From Pterobdella sp. o SKG-2022 (lineage: Eukaryota > Annelida > Clitellata > Hirudinida > Piscicolidae), in contig OZ038322.1 of NCBI GenBank assembly GCA_964035795.1, forward strand, positions 9,189,868-9,253,867: DNA of 64,000 bases, given 5' to 3'. The notes beneath the pieces were generated by a model. It was not told where the DNA came from, did no database searches, and saw only the letters and a program-made list of their open reading frames with translations. This document shows, piece by piece, positions 62,393-64,000 of this stretch. Numbering within the stretch: position 1 is the first letter of the stretch; every line of letters begins with the position of its first letter. The position numbers and the translations under genes were made by a program.

Positions 62393-62927
62393 ATGTGGTA
62401 CTGTGCTATATGTACACATAAAATCACCTCATATCAAACTTCCATCCAATGCAATCCTACCACCCCTCACGGAATTCACCTCAAATGCTCACACATCAAA
62501 CTCAAATCGTACTCACCCTCATTCGTATGTTACACACATTAAATCCCCACTTTGAAAACTCCTTCTCACACGCACAATTCAGCACAAAAAAACCCCCACA
62601 CACATCAACAAACCAAACTAACCACCCAAGACCAACCAACTTCTCCACACACACATCCCATAAAAACACCAAACAACATCAACATAATACAGCTCAACAT
62701 CAACTCAATCACCAAAAAAACAACTGAACTCACCCACTTATTGCACAAACAAAAATACACATCATCACACTACAAGAATCCAACCTCAACAACAAACACA
62801 AAACCCCACACATCCCTAACTTATCAGCCATTAGACTAGACAGACCCTCATCCCAAAAAAATGGAAGTCTTTTAACCTACATCAACAACAACATAACCTA
62901 CTCACAAATCCCCATTCCCACAAACCT

Positions 62928-63230
62928 GATCACCAACAACACTCCAACAGGAGTGTCAAAGAGGTTCTTAACCACGTCAACTTCCAACCCCAAAGCATTT
63001 CGAGAATCCATCCATCATTTTTCACTGCTCATCAAAAGTCACAAACAACTCGAAGCTACAAGTTTCTTTCGGGACTCATTCCAAAGAGTGTCGGAAAAGT
63101 CTTTGGAAGTTGGCGCTCAACAACAACAACAAATCACCAACAACAAGCTGACGTAATTAAGTTTTGCAAGGAGTGTCGGAAGAGTCTTTGGAAGTTGACG
63201 TTCAACAACAACAACAATCACCAACAACAT
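62928..63230 (+). repeat. insertion with repeated CACCAACAACA borders inside the endonuclease domain
   Basis: ATCACCAACAACA occurs at about 62928, again near 63134 and again near 63217, and the endonuclease reading resumes after the last copy. Between them lie two ~60-bp direct repeats (63086-63145 and 63171-63228: GAGTGTCGGAAAAGTCTTTG followed by a GTTGACGTTCAACAACAA-type sequence). This looks like one or two successive small insertions with a shared target duplication. Confidence 0.5.
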
Positions 63231-64000
63231 TGAACTTCTCATTATAAAAATACATCTCAAACACACCAATCTACACATTTCAAACGTCTATATCCCACCC
63301 AACACCAACAACATAGACAACTCAATCACCAACCTCTTCATCCACCTCACAAGCCTTCCCAATTCCATGATCACGGGTGACTTTAATGCTCCCTCACAAT
63401 CATGGCACTCTCCCTTTACGAACCACAGAGACCTATTCATAACTTCACTCATTCTCAATTAAAACCACATCATTCTCAACCAAAACACTCCCACCCGACT
63501 ACCAATTAACCCAAATCAACAACAAACCTCTCCTGACATCACTACAGCAGACACCACAATATCAGCCAACCTAACTTGGCAAACATTTAGTGCCCTGAAC
63601 TCCGACCATCGTCCCATCCTCATCACATTCAAAAACAAATACAAAATACTCAAAACTAAACCCTTCAAAACTCTTACCAACTACAGGAAAGCCAACTGGC
63701 TTCAATACACCAAGGACATAGAGCACACACTCAAAAACACCCCTCTCCACGAAGACCCCCACACAGTTAACCACCTCATTACAAACTCTAAACTCGCATC
63801 AGACCGCAAAAACATTCCCAAAGAAACAATAAAACCCACCCATACCCCACTCTCCGAAACCATCACCACACTCATACCTAAACGAAACCACACCAGAGCC
63901 CTTAATAACAAAGATCCCTCACTACCCACCCTCAGCCAACACATCACTCGCTTCATCCAACAACACATAAAACAAAAATGTGACGAGCATCTGAATGCCG

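Larger units (their letters stand above)
62175..64000 (+). mobile_element. APE-type non-LTR retrotransposon with 2A motif, 5' part (runs off the window)
   Basis: Order: a degenerate leader (62175-62340); a 2A motif (62345-62392); a Cys/His finger (WYCAICTHKITSYQTSIQC, then HLKC and FVCYTH); then an AP-endonuclease-like (EEP) domain spread over shifting frames: INIIQLNINSITKKTTELTH, IITLQESNLN (catalytic Glu), LSAIRLDRPS and LLTYINNNITYS, then after an insertion NVYIPPNTNNI, ITGDFNAPSQSWHS, PDITTADTTISAN, LNSDHRPILITF. One TAA interrupts near 63460 and several frameshifts occur, so this copy is inactive. The plus strand is strikingly C/A-rich. 2A-bearing CR1-like elements are known from several invertebrates. 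The RT domain lies beyond 64000. Confidence 0.87.

Overview
The window reads as AT-rich nuclear DNA from an invertebrate animal, possibly an arthropod; the species cannot be fixed from the sequence. Genes are split into many short exons (40-600 bp) with mostly GT...AG introns, and the recognisable proteins are animal families. Long AT-rich stretches without recognisable genes separate them, and non-LTR retrotransposon debris is common. There are no bacterial features (no operons, Shine-Dalgarno sites or CRISPR).

Layout. 57-1350 (+) is the last exon of an ankyrin-repeat/death-domain gene that starts outside the window. 4.1-6.7 kb (-) holds three phase-compatible exons of an unrecognised gene. 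8804-9954 (-) is a complete four-exon GATAD1 homologue of 257 aa. 12043-13534 (-) is a tubulin-ligase-like gene of the TTLL10 type with an in-frame stop and several frameshifts, probably a pseudogene. 15.07-15.52 kb (-) is a possible unrecognised exon. 18821-27109 (-) is a single-pass membrane receptor with a SUEL-type lectin domain, a CUB domain, a Cys-rich module, a transmembrane helix and a long tail; its signal-peptide exon is not settled. 27-49 kb has no recognisable gene, only weak exon candidates, including a possible two-exon small secreted protein (37660 to 36393, -). 49013-55398 (+) is a complete 18-exon sphingosine-1-phosphate lyase gene (553 aa), facing a complete 6-exon polyprenol reductase/SRD5A3 gene (57301-56043, -, 308 aa). 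Both products are ER membrane lipid enzymes; their adjacency may be chance.

57.4-64.0 kb is a nest of retroelements. Two ~330-bp inverted repeats (57439-57766 and 60877-61207) enclose a restriction-endonuclease-type (R4/Dong-like) reverse transcriptase on the minus strand, a 5'-truncated CR1/L2-like element on the plus strand and a third RT fragment. Outside the right repeat lie another RT fragment with a Cys-rich finger (61588-62170) and, abutting it, the 5' part of an APE-type non-LTR element carrying a 2A ribosome-skipping motif (DVESNPGP), a Cys/His finger and an AP-endonuclease domain running off the window. Smaller copies of the CR1/L2 group lie at 3.6, 8.1 and 10.5 kb; the 3.6-kb piece is nearly identical to the 3' tail of the 59-60 kb copy.

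Exon models were built by eye from splice sites, reading phase and remembered family sequence patterns, with no alignment run. The SPL, SRD5A3 and GATAD1 models are strong because every junction keeps phase and the protein lengths match the families.
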